Assembly (NCBI GenBank): GCA_963771905.1
Contig: CAVYVI010000005.1
Coordinates: 218,301 to 282,300, forward strand
Source of the DNA: Palsa-147 sp963771905
GTDB lineage: Bacteria; Acidobacteriota; Terriglobia; Acidiferrales; UBA7541
Length of the DNA stretch: 64,000 nucleotides
Direction: 5' to 3'
The stretch's first letter is position 1. The number at the start of each line of letters is the position of its first letter. A program made the translations under genes and the position numbers. The notes below the pieces were generated by a model. It was not told the DNA's origin. It searched no databases and was given only the letters and a program-made list of their open reading frames with translations. This document shows, piece by piece, positions 33,924 through 43,156 of the stretch.

Positions 33924-36900
33924 CTATGCGCTGGCGACCGGTTCGGGGATCTGCGGCTCGACTCCTCGCCAGCCGACGGGCCGGCCGCTCACGGCTTCCT
34001 TGAGCGCGCGGAACAAGACCACGTACATCATCTGGCGGTAATAGAAGCGCTGAATGAGAAGGGGCGCGAGAAGCGTCCAATCTTCGTTCTTTTCGAGCGC
34101 GAAGGCGATGACGCAGGTCATCAAATCAATGACCATGAAGACCGCGAAGAAAATCAGGGAGCGTTCGACGTCTTGCGCCGTCCAGAGCTGGGGCAGATGG
34201 GTGATGCGAAATTGCGCGAGGCCCCAAAGGACGAGCGAAAGCAGAAACAGAAAATCGATCACCGGTGAGACGAGCGGCAGCAGAATCTGAAAGAGAAATA
34301 TATTCGGCAGAGCGATCCAGCCGAGCGAACCGTATTTCGTTCGCCCCAGCGTGTCGTGATGCTTCCAGAAGGCTTGAATGGTGCCGAAGGTCCAACGGAA
34401 ACGCTGTCGAATCAGGGCTTCCATGGTCTCGGGAACTTCGGTGTAACCGATCGCGTCCTCGTCATACAGTATTTTCCAGCCCTGTCGGCGAATGGTCATC
34501 GTCAAGTCCGTATCTTCGGCGACTGTATCTTTTGAAAATCCAGCGCAGCTGCGGACGACATCCGCGCGCCACGCGCCAACGGCTCCGGGTACAACCGGAA
34601 TGCAATTCAGGAGATCGAACGCGCGCTTCTCGAGATTCTGGCTGGTGATGTATTCGAGCGCCTGCCAGCGCGTCAGCCAGCGGTTGCGGTTCATCACCTT
34701 GACGTTGCCGGCGACGGCGGCGACGCGTGGGTCGGCGAAATTGCGGACGAGTTTTCGGACGGCATCGGGATTTACGGAAGTATCCGCGTCAATGGTGACA
34801 ACGATTTCGCCGGCTGCGACAGTGAGGGCATGGTTCAAAGCCGCGGGCTTACCGCGATTCGGCTGGGTGATCAAGTTCACTCGTAAATCGCGGCTGAATT
34901 CGGCGTGAATGAGGTCGTTGGTGCGGTCGACGGAGCCATCGTCCACGACCACGATTTCGAGCTTGGGGTAGTCAGAAGCGAGAGCCGAACGCACGGTGGC
35001 GACAATCACGGCTTCTTCGTTGTAGGCCGGAATCAGGATGCTCACCATCGGCTGATATTCGCGATGATCGCCCGGCGCGGGCCGCGCTTTTTCAATAAGT
35101 GCGAGCACTCCGATAATCAAGGCGCGCAAGCTGACAAGAAGAATCCCGGCGATGAAGACGAAGGCGATCCCGAGACGGAACCAGTGCGCGACCTCGAAGA
35201 CGAACCAGTCGCTGCGTGCGAAAATCCATTCCTTCACACTGAGCGGCGGCATCACTTCCGCGCGCGTCTGGCCAAGCAAATCCGAAACTTGGACAAATTC
35301 AAATCCCTTGGCGCGCAGGCCATCGATGATTTGCGGAAGAGCTTCGACGGTGTGACTGCGGTCACCGCCGCCGTCGTGCATGAGAATGATGTTGCCCTGG
35401 CCGACCGCGAGCCCGTGCTCGGCCTGATCGATAACGCGCTGAACGATCGTCGGGACCGGCGGAGGAGGCAGGCCGCCGGGCTCGCCCCAATCGTGTGGAT
35501 CGATAAGCGCGCCGATGATGATATAGCCCATGGATTGCGGGATCGGCAGGAGCGAAATTTCGCTCGCGGTCTCAGGCTGATGATCGATGCCATAGGGCGG
35601 CCGGAAAAGAAGAGTCTTCACGCCGAGAATTGATTCGAGAAGCCGCTCGGTCAGATTCAGTTCGATCTGGATCTGCGCCTTGGTGGCCTGCTCGAAGTCC
35701 GGATGCGTGTAGGTATGATTTCCGATCTCGTTGCCTTCGGCGTATTCGCGGCGAATCAATTCCGGCGCCTCGTCGGCATTCACGCCGATCGCGAAAAACG
35801 TGGCTGGAGCGTGCTTTTCCTTCAGGACGTCGAGAATTTTCGGCGTCCATTGCGGATCGGGACCGTCATCAAAGGTGAGCGCGATCTTGTGCGGCACGGC
35901 GCCCATCTGCTCGATGCGCCATGTGAGCGGAAAGCTCTCGAAGCTCTCATCGTCGAATGTGTCGGAATCCTTGTCGTAATCGAAGCTGCGCTTGCCGCTG
36001 ACGGGCGTGTCCGTAATCCGCCAGATGTCTCCGCGGCCCTCGAGAATCAAATCGTAGCCGGGGGGAAGTTCGGTCAGCTTGGCACGGTCTGCATCGGTTG
36101 CATGCGTGGCATCCCAGATGAACCACATCGAGGGATCCTCCGAGCCGAGCCGCCAGACCACCGTTCCGCGCAGGCCCAAATTATCGGACGCGCGCAATTC
36201 ATTGTAGGCGGTCACGCCGTCCAGCATCCAGACGCGGTGGACGACGTTATTTTCGTCCTCGTAGGAATAGTGCAGGTTCAACGAATCCGGATCGAAGGTG
36301 ATGTCCGCCTCGGATTCGACGGCTCGTACGACCGCTTCCTGGTAGCTGAGGGGCGATCCGACAGGATGCGGGACGGCCTTGGTCTTCTCCGGCCAGTCGT
36401 AGGCGTAATTCGCGATGCCCATCACAAGTTTTTCGCGCGGGACGAGTTCCAGAATTTTGTTGAGGTTGGTGAGATACCAGTTCTGCGCGGCGATCGGGCC
36501 GGGCGGCGAAGTCAGCCAGTGCTGGTCGTAGTTCATCAGGATGATGGCGTCAACGACCTGCGCGATGCCTTTGTAGTCGTAGGCCCAGTCGGCCGCCGGG
36601 AGCGCGACCATTAGTTTTAGATTCTGCGCACGCAGAGCCGCTCCCAATTCCTGGCAGAACCGCCGGAAGTCGTCCTGGCTTTCATCCGGGACTTGCTCGA
36701 AATCGAGCGCGACGCCAATGTAATGCTGCGCGACGTCGTACCGGACGACGGATTGGATAAGGGCCGTGCGCGCCGGAGCGTGGGAGAGCATTTCCGCCAT
36801 TTCGTGAACGTGCCAAATCGTGCCGTCGGAATTTTGCAGGAGCGGCATGATCGGGAGCTCGATCCCCGCGGTATGTATCCAGTCGCCAATCTTGGGATCG

Positions 36901-37313
36901 ACGTCGACATCGAGACGCCCATCCGCGGTGATGGATTTCAAGCCTTCGGGAATGAGCAAGTCGAGATCGCGATAGTGCTGCTGGAGCGAAGCGAAGCCGG
37001 CGGGATCGCCGTTCTCATAAAAGGCGGCACGCAACGGATCATAATGGTCGGGTTGCAGTTCGAGTCCCGCGATGCGCTTCTTGCGGCCGTGGCGGAACAC
37101 GGGCGCTTTGACGGGCTTCTTGGTCCGAATGCCGCGGAGCAGGGGGCGCGTGTCGGGAAGGAGCAATCCGGGCAAATCCGGATTGCGAAGAACATTGGCG
37201 ACGAAAACGACTACGATCAGAGCGAACAGCAGACCTGAAACTTCGAGAGCGCGCCGCGTCCGTTTCCAACGGCGGCGTTCTTCGTCATAGAAAATGGGCT
37301 TGCCATCAGCCAT
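33924..37313 (-). CDS. Trimodular GH18-like / NodB deacetylase / GT2 glycosyltransferase
   Basis: 1129 aa. A membrane helix at about 25-41 is followed by a GH18-like domain (about 75-430) with the catalytic-type motif VALDFEQVPDE (Asp204, Glu206) and MNYDQHW. A polysaccharide deacetylase domain (about 475-685) has ALTFDDGPDP (Asp482/483), the metal histidines NHTYTHPD (His533, His537) and RPPYG. After a helix at about 712-740 comes a family 2 glycosyltransferase (about 755-1000) with SILIPAYNEE, VVDDGS, DAD842-844, ED933-934 and QRFRW, then several helices. Together these equal PgaB plus PgaC functions in one chain, so it may make and edit an exported N-acetylhexosamine polymer. It is divergent from a GT39-like gene. 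Confidence 0.88.
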   Translation of the reverse strand: MADGKPIFYDEERRRWKRTRRALEVSGLLFALIVVVFVANVLRNPDLPGLLLPDTRPLLRGIRTKKPVKAPVFRHGRKKRIAGLELQPDHYDPLRAAFYENGDPAGFASLQQHYRDLDLLIPEGLKSITADGRLDVDVDPKIGDWIHTAGIELPIMPLLQNSDGTIWHVHEMAEMLSHAPARTALIQSVVRYDVAQHYIGVALDFEQVPDESQDDFRRFCQELGAALRAQNLKLMVALPAADWAYDYKGIAQVVDAIILMNYDQHWLTSPPGPIAAQNWYLTNLNKILELVPREKLVMGIANYAYDWPEKTKAVPHPVGSPLSYQEAVVRAVESEADITFDPDSLNLHYSYEDENNVVHRVWMLDGVTAYNELRASDNLGLRGTVVWRLGSEDPSMWFIWDATHATDADRAKLTELPPGYDLILEGRGDIWRITDTPVSGKRSFDYDKDSDTFDDESFESFPLTWRIEQMGAVPHKIALTFDDGPDPQWTPKILDVLKEKHAPATFFAIGVNADEAPELIRREYAEGNEIGNHTYTHPDFEQATKAQIQIELNLTERLLESILGVKTLLFRPPYGIDHQPETASEISLLPIPQSMGYIIIGALIDPHDWGEPGGLPPPPVPTIVQRVIDQAEHGLAVGQGNIILMHDGGGDRSHTVEALPQIIDGLRAKGFEFVQVSDLLGQTRAEVMPPLSVKEWIFARSDWFVFEVAHWFRLGIAFVFIAGILLVSLRALIIGVLALIEKARPAPGDHREYQPMVSILIPAYNEEAVIVATVRSALASDYPKLEIVVVDDGSVDRTNDLIHAEFSRDLRVNLITQPNRGKPAALNHALTVAAGEIVVTIDADTSVNPDAVRKLVRNFADPRVAAVAGNVKVMNRNRWLTRWQALEYITSQNLEKRAFDLLNCIPVVPGAVGAWRADVVRSCAGFSKDTVAEDTDLTMTIRRQGWKILYDEDAIGYTEVPETMEALIRQRFRWTFGTIQAFWKHHDTLGRTKYGSLGWIALPNIFLFQILLPLVSPVIDFLFLLSLVLWGLAQFRITHLPQLWTAQDVERSLIFFAVFMVIDLMTCVIAFALEKNEDWTLLAPLLIQRFYYRQMMYVVLFRALKEAVSGRPVGWRGVEPQIPEPVASA

Positions 37314-37352
37314 CGAGACAATCCAAGCTAGCCGTCCACCGGAACGGTGTCA

Positions 37353-38765
37353 ATGACGACTTCGACCAGAATTCGTACGGGTGCAATGCTGGCAATCGGC
37401 TCGGGGCTCGCGCTGCGTTTGTATCTCATCATTCGTTTCCCGATGAATGCCGCCGGCGATTCAGCCACATACCTCGAGCTGGCGCAGAACTGGCTGGCCC
37501 ACGGCGTCTATGGCGTTGCGATCAACGGCCAATTGACGCCGATCGATATGCGGCCACCCGGCTATCCGGCGTTTCTCGCCACGGTGCTCGCGGTTCTTGC
37601 CCACTCGCACTTTGCCATTCTGCTGGCCCAGGTGCTGGTGGATCTCCTGACCTGCGGCGTGGTGGCGCTTCTCGCGGCGCGAGTGGCTCCGCCAGCGTTC
37701 AAAAGGCGGGCTGCAGTCGCTGGACTATGGCTCGCGGCACTGTGTCCGTTCATTGCAAATTATACGACAGGTGTGCTCACGGAGGTGTTGGCAACATTTT
37801 TGACGGCGATCGCGATGCTGATTCTCGCGGAGGCGTTCGAACGGGCGCAACGGATCGGATACGACAACACCCAGCCGTCGCAATACAGTTTTTTGCAGAA
37901 CCGCTGGTTTCTCGGCGGGCTCGTCGTCGGATTCGGAACGCTGGTGCGGCCGGAGACTCCGTTGCTGTTGATCGCCGCGGGACTCGCGTTGCTCGCGATC
38001 TGGTGGCGGCCGATGAATTGGCCGAAATTGATTCGCGCAAGCCTGCTGATGTTCGTGGGAATGATTTTGCCGCTCGTGCCGTGGGGCATTCGGAATCACC
38101 GCGTTGTGGGCGACTGGCAATTTCTGGCGCCGCGTTTCTCGCAAATGCCGGGAGAATTTGTGCCGCGCGGATTTTATTCGTGGACGGGAACATGGCTCTG
38201 GCGGTTTCGCGACGTGTACCTCGTGCCGTGGAAACTCGATGACGAAGAGATCCAGATGAGCGACATACCGGCCTACGCGTTCGATTCCGATGAAGAGCGC
38301 GAGCGCGTCTCCGGCATTCTCGATGAATACGACGATACGCTGACGATTTCGCCGGAGGAAGACGGCGCGTTTGGCGAAATCGCGCGCGAAAGAACGCGGC
38401 GGCATCCGTTGCGGACCTATTTCACGGTTCCGTTCAAGCGGGCATTCACGCTCTGGTTCACGCCGCGCATCGAGCTTTTGCCGTTCTCCGGCGAACTGTG
38501 GCCGGTTCGCGCGGCGTGGCAGGAAGATCCGGTGGACTTCAGCGTGACCGTGGGCTTTGGCCTGCTGGGAATTTTGTTCGCGGCCGCGGGGCTCGCGGGG
38601 GCGTGGATCGCGCGGAAATCCCCGGCGACGGCGTTCTTGGTTGTGTTTTGTGTCGTGCGGACGATTTTCTTGACGGGTTACGACACGCCTGAGCCGCGGT
38701 ACGTCCTTGAATGTTATCCCGCCGTTCTCGCGCTGGCAGCGCAAATATTCCTGCCGCGCTCGTAA
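37353..38765 (+). CDS. Membrane glycosyltransferase, GT39/ArnT-like
   Basis: About 470-residue polytopic protein with roughly eleven helices. The N-terminal loop has the acidic signature RFPMNAAGDSATYLELAQNW and MRPPGYPAFLA, as in lipid-phosphate-dependent transferases of the PMT/ArnT group; RPETPLLLIA follows. It probably transfers a sugar from an undecaprenyl- or dolichyl-like carrier to an acceptor outside the membrane. ATG 37353 is chosen; an in-frame GTG at 37347 is possible. It is divergently placed from the large GT2 fusion protein, suggesting a shared envelope-polysaccharide role. Confidence 0.82.
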   Translation: MTTSTRIRTGAMLAIGSGLALRLYLIIRFPMNAAGDSATYLELAQNWLAHGVYGVAINGQLTPIDMRPPGYPAFLATVLAVLAHSHFAILLAQVLVDLLTCGVVALLAARVAPPAFKRRAAVAGLWLAALCPFIANYTTGVLTEVLATFLTAIAMLILAEAFERAQRIGYDNTQPSQYSFLQNRWFLGGLVVGFGTLVRPETPLLLIAAGLALLAIWWRPMNWPKLIRASLLMFVGMILPLVPWGIRNHRVVGDWQFLAPRFSQMPGEFVPRGFYSWTGTWLWRFRDVYLVPWKLDDEEIQMSDIPAYAFDSDEERERVSGILDEYDDTLTISPEEDGAFGEIARERTRRHPLRTYFTVPFKRAFTLWFTPRIELLPFSGELWPVRAAWQEDPVDFSVTVGFGLLGILFAAAGLAGAWIARKSPATAFLVVFCVVRTIFLTGYDTPEPRYVLECYPAVLALAAQIFLPRS

Positions 38766-38820
38766 GGCGAAACGCCTCTCGAGCCGTCATCCATTTCTAC
38801 TTTGTCGGGGAAATGACTGA

Positions 38821-40221
38821 TTAGCGTTCCTCCACAGGCTCGGGATGGATCGTCACTCGAAAAATCTGAGGGAAGCGCTCCTTCACGCGGTCTTCGAGCG
38901 CAGCAGTGATGTCATGAACTTCCGTGACCGGCAGGCTGCCGAGCATGGCGCAGTGGCAAGAGAGAAGGATTTTGTGGTCGACGCTGCGCACATGCACCTC
39001 ATGGCAATCGACCATTTCGTTGTATTCCGACTGGAGAGAGCCGAGAAACTCCTGCACCGCGCGGCCCAGCTCGCGCATTTCCTCGGCGCCAGCGATCTGC
39101 GCGCCGAGCGGCTCAATGTGAATATTGATGAGCGCGTTGCGATCGGTGGCGGCACGAATGTCGTCCTCGAGAATGCTGGCGCGACGATGCGCTTCCTTTA
39201 GGCTGGCTTTTTCGTCCACTTCGAGATGCAGCTCGATGAATAATTTGCTGTCGAACATGTGCGCGGATAATTCATGGACGGGAAGGCCATGGCGCTGGGC
39301 GACGGCGCGAATCGTCTCGAACAAATGCTCGCCGGTGCGGGCGCGGGGCTCCATGTGGACAACCACGTCGGCGGGAACAATTTGGGAGATGCGGCGCTCG
39401 ACGGCGTCGCTGGTCGCGTGAGCTTGCTCCAGGCTGGCGGTGCGAGGCACGCTGATGGTCACATCGACGAAATGGTGCTGTCCGGCGCGGCGGACGCGCA
39501 CGCGATCGACGCTCAGCACGCCCTCGGTTACACGCACAGCATCTGCGATGCGCTCGCGCAAGCCGGAAGGCGCGACGTCGAGCAGCGCATCCACCGTGCG
39601 CTTACCGAGCCGGCCGCCGATCCACAAAATCACTCCCGCCACACCGAGAGCGGCAATCGCGTCCATATAGGCGAGCCACGAGATGCCGTATTTCATCCCG
39701 ACCCAGGCGGCGGAAATTCCGATGATGACGACGAACGTACTCCATACATCGGTGGAAAAATGGAGTGCGTCGGCTTCGAGCGCTTCGCTCGGATATTTGC
39801 GCGCCACGCGCGAGAGCGCGCGCGACCGGACGACATCGATTCCCATGGCCGCGGCCAGAACGGCGATCGCAGTTACGCTTGGGCGAATGTGAATTTCATG
39901 GAGAAACAATCGCTGTACCGCTTCCCAGATGATGTAGAGCGCGGTGACCAGCAACAAACCTGTTTCGACGAAAGCGGAAAAACTCTCCACTTTTTCGTGA
40001 CCATAGAGATGATCGGCGTCGGCCGGCTTGTCGGCGACGCGGACCGAGAGATAGGTGATGACCGCGGCGACGAGATCGAGCGTGGAATGCAGCATTTCGG
40101 AGAGAACGCCGAGGCTGCCTGTGGCAACGGCGAGGAACGCCTTCAGAGCAACGAGCGCCACGGCCGATCCGACCGAGGCGAGCGCGGCGAGTTTTTTCTC
40201 GCGGGTGGCTTGTTCCGTCAT
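38821..40221 (-). CDS. Cation diffusion facilitator transporter
   Basis: 466 aa, exporting divalent metal ions by proton exchange. Six membrane helices carry the CDF metal sites SEMLHSTLDLVAAV and DALHFSTDVWSTF. The cytoplasmic C-terminal part is longer than usual and has two dimerisation-type domains (around VDRVRVRRAGQHHFVDVTIS and VDHKILLSCHCAMLG), plus HVHRS-like loops rich in His. The ATG at 40221 matches the start of homology; the frame continues upstream without meaning. Zinc, iron or manganese are all possible cargos. Confidence 0.92.
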   Translation of the reverse strand: MTEQATREKKLAALASVGSAVALVALKAFLAVATGSLGVLSEMLHSTLDLVAAVITYLSVRVADKPADADHLYGHEKVESFSAFVETGLLLVTALYIIWEAVQRLFLHEIHIRPSVTAIAVLAAAMGIDVVRSRALSRVARKYPSEALEADALHFSTDVWSTFVVIIGISAAWVGMKYGISWLAYMDAIAALGVAGVILWIGGRLGKRTVDALLDVAPSGLRERIADAVRVTEGVLSVDRVRVRRAGQHHFVDVTISVPRTASLEQAHATSDAVERRISQIVPADVVVHMEPRARTGEHLFETIRAVAQRHGLPVHELSAHMFDSKLFIELHLEVDEKASLKEAHRRASILEDDIRAATDRNALINIHIEPLGAQIAGAEEMRELGRAVQEFLGSLQSEYNEMVDCHEVHVRSVDHKILLSCHCAMLGSLPVTEVHDITAALEDRVKERFPQIFRVTIHPEPVEER

Positions 40222-40392
40222 TGGGAGCGAAAGGCCCAGGCGATTATACGTTGGCCCGCCGCGAGGTGGGAGATTTGCGGCGCCGAAGCGCATTCGCCGG
40301 ATGCGGACGGCGGATTTCAACGTGGAATGGTGCGACTCGAGGGCTGAATTTTGAAAGCCGGGCAGCGTGCCTTACACTGAGTTCGACAACGG

Positions 40393-41235
40393 ATGAGCGC
40401 CAATCGACCGCCAATTTCAGCCGCACCGGACTCGGGCTCGCGGCAGCATGGACTAAGCCGGCGCGTGGCTTTGCTGATCGTCCTCATCGCGGCCGCGCTC
40501 CTGCTTTCCTACGCGCTTTGGATCGAACCATATCGCATCGAAGTGGTGCACACGGACATGCGCGCGGCTCTTACCGCGCCGATCAAAATCCTGCAGCTCA
40601 GCGATCTTCACACACACGGAATCGGGCGGCGCGAGCGGCGCGTATTCGCGATTCTGTCCGAAGAGAAACCCGATCTTATCGTCGTAACGGGCGATTCACT
40701 CGCTGGCTGGGGCGGCACCTACGGCATGGCGCGAGACGTCTACAAGCAGCTCCATGCGCCGCTGGGTGTGTGGGTGGTGCGGGGAAATTTTGAGAACTGG
40801 AAGCCGCTGACTCACGAGCGCGCGTTCTACACGAACGCCGGCGTCCATCTGCTTCTGAATTCCGGAACGCTGGTGCGGCCGGACATTTGGCTCGGCGGCG
40901 TCGACGACCCGTACACAGGAAAAGCGAACGCAGACGCGGCGCTGGCCGGCGCACCGCCCAGTGCATTCAAGATTCTGCTGTTTCATTCGCCGGCGTATTT
41001 CGATCTGGTAGCGGGTCGCGTGGATCTATGTCTCGCGGGGCACACCCACGGCGGGCAGGTGCGGCTGCCGTTTCTCGAACCGCTCTGGCTGCCGAAGGGC
41101 TGCTGGCCTTATGTTGCGGGGTGGTATCAAATCGGAGATACGAAAATGTATGTGAATCGCGGTTTGGGTTGGTCCATCCTGCCGATTCGCTTCAACAGCC
41201 GCCCCGAGGTCACCGTGCTGACGATTCATCCATGA
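40393..41235 (+). CDS. Membrane-anchored metallophosphoesterase
   Basis: 280 aa with one N-terminal helix (VALLIVLIAAALLLSYALWI) and a calcineurin-like domain. The metal-binding motifs are complete: LQLSDLHTHG, VVTGDSLAGW, VRGNFENW (Asn in place of the common NHE), LLFHSPAYF and LAGHTHGGQV. Members such as YkuE act on UDP-sugar or lipid phosphates at the membrane; the substrate here is open. It is a stand-alone gene between a CDF transporter and the TldE-like gene. Confidence 0.88.
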   Translation: MSANRPPISAAPDSGSRQHGLSRRVALLIVLIAAALLLSYALWIEPYRIEVVHTDMRAALTAPIKILQLSDLHTHGIGRRERRVFAILSEEKPDLIVVTGDSLAGWGGTYGMARDVYKQLHAPLGVWVVRGNFENWKPLTHERAFYTNAGVHLLLNSGTLVRPDIWLGGVDDPYTGKANADAALAGAPPSAFKILLFHSPAYFDLVAGRVDLCLAGHTHGGQVRLPFLEPLWLPKGCWPYVAGWYQIGDTKMYVNRGLGWSILPIRFNSRPEVTVLTIHP

Positions 41236-41263
41236 ACGCGCGGGCGGCGGATCGGGGAGAAAT

Positions 41264-43156
41264 CTACTGCAGCGGCGGCGCGGGGACGAGCGGCAGGCGC
41301 CGCGGCTCCCCATGGAAGCCGCGGACATCGGCTTCTTCGAGAACGAGCGAGGGTGCCACGATCGACGTCGGGATTCCGCCCTGCACCGACCCAAACGCAC
41401 CCAGCGCGGTTCCCGCGAATCCTTGTGCGGGATTCTGAAAGTAATTGAACACGGAAGTATCGTTGCCGATCGCGGCGATGTTGCGCAGCGAACGCAGCGT
41501 GAGACCATTCAGCAATCCGCCGCGCACGATTTCCTCGCGCCCATCGGACACGAACACGCGGTACATCACCAGCGGAAGGCGCATGCCGCTGGAAATCCCG
41601 GAAGCGATTCCGCCGATGGCGTCGTTGAAATCCTCCTGCCGCACGGAAGAGAGCGCGGGATTGTCCATGCGCTTCACCTCGACGCACCACTCGTGACCGT
41701 CTTCCTTGCACATTTCGAGGAATTTCTTTTTCAGCTCGCCGGCATCAACGCCCGCGCTCGATTCAAAAATCAAATTGCTCGGCAGCGGCTTGGGATCGGT
41801 AAGCAGCGCCGAGCGGGCGTGGCCGTTGGATTCGAGAAACTCGGGCCCGGGCCGGCGCGACATCAAAAGATTTCTCAGGATTCCATCATCGACGATGGTG
41901 ACTTTTTGCGCGCGCACGCCTTCGTCGTCCACATCGTAGCCGCCGATGACCGGGTGTCCTTGATATGCGGTAGCCGTCGGGTCATCCGTGAGCGAAACGC
42001 TGGCGGGTAGGACGCGCGTTCCGATGCGGCCGGTCCATTCGCTGCGCCCGCCGATGCCTTCCATGACTTCGTCGAAACGCGGCAACATCGAAAGGGGCGG
42101 CCGGGATCCGGAAAGCGACGCCGCGAGAGTCTGCACAAGAAGCGAGGCCGACGCCGGAGCGTCGAAGAGCATCGGGCCGGTGTAATCGGGGACCAGCGGG
42201 CTCGTGCGCAACGCGATCAACTCGCTCCCGGCCGCTTCGATCTCTTTGCCGGCGTCCGCGGGCCCGGGAAGATCGGCGGGGCGGCTCACGTATTTCGAAT
42301 AATAATTCTGGAGCGACATGCCGTCGTCGGCGAGCGCGTCCATGGCCGCTTCGATTCCGGAGTAGCTGCGCGAAACGCGAATTTCCGTGCCTTCGCTCGT
42401 CATCAGGTAATACGTCGTGTAAACGAGATAGTAGGTGACGCGCGAATCTTTCAGCTCGGGAATTCCGCGCAGCGCCTTTGAGGCCTGGCGCGCTTCCTTT
42501 TCCCAATTCCGTGAGGTCCAATCCGGCTCGAGGCGCGGCTCGACCTGCACGAGCGGCGTGATGCGCGAGAAATCGTCGATCTCGGGCGGCTTCGTCAGGC
42601 TGCGCAGAAACGCGCTCTTCAGCGACATTTCCGTCAGCGCTTCTTTGTAGGCCTGATCGGTGGCGAGCCAGAGATCCTGGCGGAGGGAATTGTAATCGCG
42701 GTCGATGCCGACTTGTCCCGCCGAGCCGAGAAATCCGCGGAAGCCGTCTTCGCTGACGAAATTCGAGCTGTCGAGATGATAGTCGCCCACGCGCGCGCCC
42801 GCGAGCATGAAGCGGTTGCGCGTAGTCGAAGTGGAAAGGAGCGCGCCGAACGACGCGGTCACTTCGCGGATATCGACGTCGAGAAGCTGGTATTGAATGT
42901 AGAAGGGCTTTTGCGCGTCGGGCAATTGCAGACGCGCCTGCGAGCGTGCCATTTCATCGTGCATGGCGCGCAAAGTCTGATCGTTATCTTCCGCGGCTTT
43001 CAAGGCCGCACGCACCGGCGCAATCTTCGCCGCGGGCGCATTCGTCGCCGGCGTGCCGCCGGGACGCGGATTTCTGGCGGCGTTTGCCGGCACAGACGCA
43101 AATGCAAACGCCACGAACAAAGCTCCCAACGAAATCAGTGCGCGCGCGCGAATCAT
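41264..43156 (-). CDS. TldE/PmbA-like metalloprotease homologue without HExxxH, exported
   Basis: 630-aa member of the TldD/PmbA family with a signal peptide (ISLGALFVAFAFASVPANA). It has the family C-terminal features GYDVDDEGVRAQKVTIVDDG and LMSRRPGPEFLESNGHARSA. At the place where TldD has its HExxxH zinc motif this protein reads LLVQTLAASLSG, so it should be catalytically inactive, like TldE in the TldD/TldE pair. Its ATG overlaps the stop of the active partner gene by four bases, so the two are translationally coupled and probably form a heterodimer. Confidence 0.85.
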   Translation of the reverse strand: MIRARALISLGALFVAFAFASVPANAARNPRPGGTPATNAPAAKIAPVRAALKAAEDNDQTLRAMHDEMARSQARLQLPDAQKPFYIQYQLLDVDIREVTASFGALLSTSTTRNRFMLAGARVGDYHLDSSNFVSEDGFRGFLGSAGQVGIDRDYNSLRQDLWLATDQAYKEALTEMSLKSAFLRSLTKPPEIDDFSRITPLVQVEPRLEPDWTSRNWEKEARQASKALRGIPELKDSRVTYYLVYTTYYLMTSEGTEIRVSRSYSGIEAAMDALADDGMSLQNYYSKYVSRPADLPGPADAGKEIEAAGSELIALRTSPLVPDYTGPMLFDAPASASLLVQTLAASLSGSRPPLSMLPRFDEVMEGIGGRSEWTGRIGTRVLPASVSLTDDPTATAYQGHPVIGGYDVDDEGVRAQKVTIVDDGILRNLLMSRRPGPEFLESNGHARSALLTDPKPLPSNLIFESSAGVDAGELKKKFLEMCKEDGHEWCVEVKRMDNPALSSVRQEDFNDAIGGIASGISSGMRLPLVMYRVFVSDGREEIVRGGLLNGLTLRSLRNIAAIGNDTSVFNYFQNPAQGFAGTALGAFGSVQGGIPTSIVAPSLVLEEADVRGFHGEPRRLPLVPAPPLQ

